Source: Nocardia blacklockiae (GTDB taxonomy: Bacteria > Actinomycetota > Actinomycetes > Mycobacteriales > Mycobacteriaceae). From it: a stretch of DNA of 64,000 nucleotides. A program made the translations under genes and the position numbers. Positions 61,515 to 64,000 of the stretch are shown piece after piece; the first letter of the stretch is position 1; every line of letters begins with the position of its first letter. The notes below the pieces were generated by a model, which saw nothing but the letters and a program-made list of their open reading frames with translations, was not told the origin of the DNA and searched no databases. The stretch is taken from assembly GCF_015477355.1 (NCBI RefSeq), contig NZ_JADLRJ010000022.1, positions 1 to 64,000 of the forward strand. The letters run 5' to 3'.

Positions 61515-63967
61515 ACCCCGGACCACCACGCAGCTTGGGAGACGCGATCAACGAACGCGAGGCCGACCTGGACCGCCGGTTCCGGGTCGCGGTCACCACG
61601 GCGACACCCGGAACCCGCTGTGCCCCGGACGATCCCGTGCGGCGCGGCTACCCGTACACGGCGGCCGACTGCCTGGCGTACTTCGACGCCCAGGCCACCA
61701 GCCGCCACCTCGACCTCGCCGCGCGCCGCCTGACGGCCGCGGGACGCGGCTACTACAGCATCGGCTCGGCCGGTCACGAGGGGAACGTGGCGGTGGCGGC
61801 CGCGCTGCGCGTCTCGGATCCCGCACTGCTGCACTACCGTTCGGGCGCGTTCTTCGTGCAGCGCTGCCGGCAGACGCCGGGCGCGGACCCGGTGAGCGAC
61901 GTGCTACTGGGGGTGGCCGCGGCCGCCGCGGACCCGATCTCGGGCGGGCGGCACAAGGTCTTCGGCAGCAAGCCCGCCGCGGTGATCCCGATGACCTCGA
62001 CCATCGCCTCCCACCTGCCGCGCGCGGTGGGCCTGGCGTTCGCGCTGGACCGCGCCGACCGGCTCGGCCGGTTCACCGAATGGCCCGCCGACGCCGTGGT
62101 CGTGTGCAGCTTCGGGGACGCCTCGGCCAACCACTCCACGGCCGCAGGAGCGATCAATTCCGCCATTCACACCGCGCACCAGCGGATTCCGATGCCGATC
62201 CTGTTCGTGTGCGAGGACAACGGCGTCGGGCTGAGCGTGCCGACGCCGCCCGAGTGGATCGAGTACGCCTACGGATCCCGGCCCGGCATGCGCTATTTCA
62301 GTGCCGACGGCTGCAATCTGCTTCAGGCACTGTCGGTTTCGGCTAAGGCGGTCGACTGGGTGCGCGAGCATCGCGAGCCCGCCTTCCTGCGGCTGCGCAC
62401 GGTGCGGCTGCTGGGCCACGCCGGTTCCGACGTCGAATCCGCATACCGCCGTGCCTCCGACATCGCGGGCGACCTCGCCCGCGACCCCCTGGCGGCCACC
62501 GCGCGCCTGCTGGTCACCAGCGGCGCCGCCGACGCGGAGGACGTGCTCGCGCGGTACGACGCCATCGGGGCTCGCGTCGCCGCGATCGCCGAAGAAGTCT
62601 CGCACGCACCGAAACTCGCCGACGCCGACGCGGTCACCGCTCCCCTCGCTCCCGCCGACCCCGCTCGCGTCCGCGCCGACGCCCTGCGCACCGAACCGTT
62701 GCCGGAGGGTCGGCCCGAATCCGGAGCGGTCACCGCCCACCGTACGGAATCCGCTGCTGCCCAAGGGCTCTCGTCACCACCCGACCGACAAGACGACACC
62801 GCGGCGGCACCGGCAACCACCGCCGCGCCCTCGAGCGCAGCGGTCGACGACGGCGGTCCGCCAGCGCGACCCGGAACTCGAGACGCTCGGCCCGGACCGG
62901 CGGCGGAGGACGGCATGGGCAACGCGTCCGGCGCTGCGGCGTCCACCGCGGAGACGGACACTCCCCCGGCCACGCTGGCGCAGGCGATCACTCGAACGCT
63001 GGCCGCGTTGCTGGAACGGGATGACGATGTGCTGGTCTTCGGGGAGGACGTCGGGCGCAAGGGCGGCGTGTACGGGGTGACCAAGGGGCTGCAGAAGGCG
63101 TTCGGGGCGCGGCGGGTGTTCGATACACTGCTCGACGAGCAGAGTGTGCTCGGCACGGCGCTGGGCGCGGGCACGGCGGGGTTCGTGCCGATTCCGGAGA
63201 TCCAGTATCTCGCCTATGTGCACAATGCCCTGGACCAGATCCGGGGCGAGGCCGCGACATTGCAGTTCTTCGCCACCGGGCAGTACCGCAATCCGCTGGT
63301 GGTGCGCATCGCCGCCTACGCCTACCAGAAGGGCTTCGGCGGGCACTTCCACAACGACAATTCCGTTGCGGCGCTGCGGGACATCCCCGGCGTGGTGGTC
63401 GCCTCTCCTGCCCGCGCCGACGACGCGGCGGCCATGTTGCGCACCTGCGTGTCCGCGGCGCGGGTGGACGGCCGCGTGTGCGTGTTCCTCGAGCCGATCG
63501 CGCTGTACCACACGCGCGACCTGTACGAATCCGGCGACGACGGCTGGCTCGCGGCGGTCACCGGCGAACCCGCCGACCTCGGCCGGGCCCGAACCTACGG
63601 CGACGGCGGCGATCTCACCATCGTCACCTTCGCCAATGGTGTCCCGATGAGCCTGCGTGCCGCACAGCGGTTGGCGGCCAAGGGAATTCACGCCCGCGTC
63701 CTCGACTTGCGGTGGCTCACACCGCTTCCCGAGGACGACCTGCTGCGCCACGCCCGCGCGACCGGACGGGTCCTCGTCGCCGACGAGACCCGCCGCAGCG
63801 GCGGCGTCTCCGAATCCGTCTGCGCCGCACTGCTCGACGCCGGATTCGACGGCCGCGTCGCCCGGGTCACGAGCGCGAACAGCTTTGTCCCGCTCGGCCC
63901 GGCCGCGACCACGGTGCTGCTCGACGAGTCGGCCATCGAGACCGCCGCCGAGCAGCTGGTCCGCTGA
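61511..63967 (+). CDS. Fused E1 alpha-beta subunits of a 2-oxoacid dehydrogenase
   Basis: This 818-residue protein joins both E1 subunits of a branched-chain/pyruvate-type dehydrogenase. The alpha part (about 1-400) has G-S-A-G-H-E-G-N-V and the TPP motif G-D-A-S-A-N-H then C-E-D-N-G-V-G. The beta part (about 485-818) has F-G-E-D-V-G-R-K-G-G-V-Y-G-V-T-K-G-L, L-D-E-Q-S-V-L-G and Y-L-A-Y-V-H-N-A-L-D-Q-I-R-G-E-A-A-T. An ~85-residue disordered Ala/Pro/Asp linker joins them. It would decarboxylate a 2-oxoacid, passing the acyl group to an E2 that is not in the window. It overlaps the META lipoprotein gene by 4 nt. Confidence 0.9.
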   Translation: MNPGPPRSLGDAINEREADLDRRFRVAVTTATPGTRCAPDDPVRRGYPYTAADCLAYFDAQATSRHLDLAARRLTAAGRGYYSIGSAGHEGNVAVAAALRVSDPALLHYRSGAFFVQRCRQTPGADPVSDVLLGVAAAAADPISGGRHKVFGSKPAAVIPMTSTIASHLPRAVGLAFALDRADRLGRFTEWPADAVVVCSFGDASANHSTAAGAINSAIHTAHQRIPMPILFVCEDNGVGLSVPTPPEWIEYAYGSRPGMRYFSADGCNLLQALSVSAKAVDWVREHREPAFLRLRTVRLLGHAGSDVESAYRRASDIAGDLARDPLAATARLLVTSGAADAEDVLARYDAIGARVAAIAEEVSHAPKLADADAVTAPLAPADPARVRADALRTEPLPEGRPESGAVTAHRTESAAAQGLSSPPDRQDDTAAAPATTAAPSSAAVDDGGPPARPGTRDARPGPAAEDGMGNASGAAASTAETDTPPATLAQAITRTLAALLERDDDVLVFGEDVGRKGGVYGVTKGLQKAFGARRVFDTLLDEQSVLGTALGAGTAGFVPIPEIQYLAYVHNALDQIRGEAATLQFFATGQYRNPLVVRIAAYAYQKGFGGHFHNDNSVAALRDIPGVVVASPARADDAAAMLRTCVSAARVDGRVCVFLEPIALYHTRDLYESGDDGWLAAVTGEPADLGRARTYGDGGDLTIVTFANGVPMSLRAAQRLAAKGIHARVLDLRWLTPLPEDDLLRHARATGRVLVADETRRSGGVSESVCAALLDAGFDGRVARVTSANSFVPLGPAATTVLLDESAIETAAEQLVR

Positions 63968-64000
63968 ATCCGCTCAGCGAGCGACGACCGTCGTCGGCAG

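Overview
The window is a high-GC (roughly 70 percent by eye) chromosomal segment from a mycolate-producing actinomycete, most likely a Nocardia or close relative. This rests on an Lsr2 nucleoid protein, a mycobacterial-type Ku, an MptB-like lipoglycan mannosyltransferase, SufR-SufB-SufD-SufC-SufS-SufU-SufT in mycobacterial order, a zwf-opcA-pgl cluster, frequent GTG starts and many leaderless-looking promoters. No tRNA, rRNA or CRISPR array was seen.

Layout. (1) About 1-5.1 kb is an accessory, decaying region. It has two scars that look like the 3' end of an IS21-family istB gene, two related 44-nt sequences that look like IS ends, a MmyB-type XRE regulator divergent from an Atu4866-SDR-SDR cluster, and a HAD-family gene broken by one extra T. 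(2) 5.3-8.3 kb carries lsr2, ku, a GNAT acetyltransferase and a TPR-like protein. (3) 8.2-11.8 kb is a MetNIQ importer with a second, divergent MetQ. (4) 11.8-19.6 kb is mixed: a phosphotransferase/DUF6285 pair, a KamB-like 16S rRNA methyltransferase interrupted by an in-frame TAA, a secreted DUF4189 protein, a 47-residue ORF, a hydrolase, an MFS pump, a GH114-like lipoprotein and a mycothiol-type enzyme.

(5) 19.6-53.1 kb is a core block whose gene content matches, in inverted orientation, the Mycobacterium tuberculosis Rv1445c-Rv1466 neighbourhood as known from the literature: sufT-sufU-sufS-sufC-sufD-sufB-sufR, mptB, an ABC exporter, ctaA, qor, ctaB, tkt, tal, zwf, opcA, pgl. Islands are inserted in it: flavoprotein/MFS/mug; FmdB/methyltransferase/PheC-like; phosphotransferase/XRE/TetR/FAD monooxygenase; and a NERD-like repeat membrane protein. 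(6) 53.1-64 kb has a divergent arsI/arsR pair with a clear operator, a nitroreductase, an epoxide hydrolase, an SDR, a hydrolase, an S1-domain protein with a long leader and a strong terminator, a LysR/MFS divergent pair, secG, a META-domain lipoprotein and a fused alpha-beta E1 2-oxoacid dehydrogenase.

The core genes cooperate in Fe-S cluster assembly (suf), heme O/A synthesis for cytochrome oxidase (ctaB, ctaA), the pentose phosphate pathway with NADPH supply (tkt, tal, zwf, opcA, pgl), lipoglycan synthesis (mptB) and protein export (secG). Start codons were chosen from the homology pattern, ribosome binding sites, -10-like hexamers at leaderless distance, and 4-nt stop/start overlaps. All family names come from reading the translations; no database was searched.
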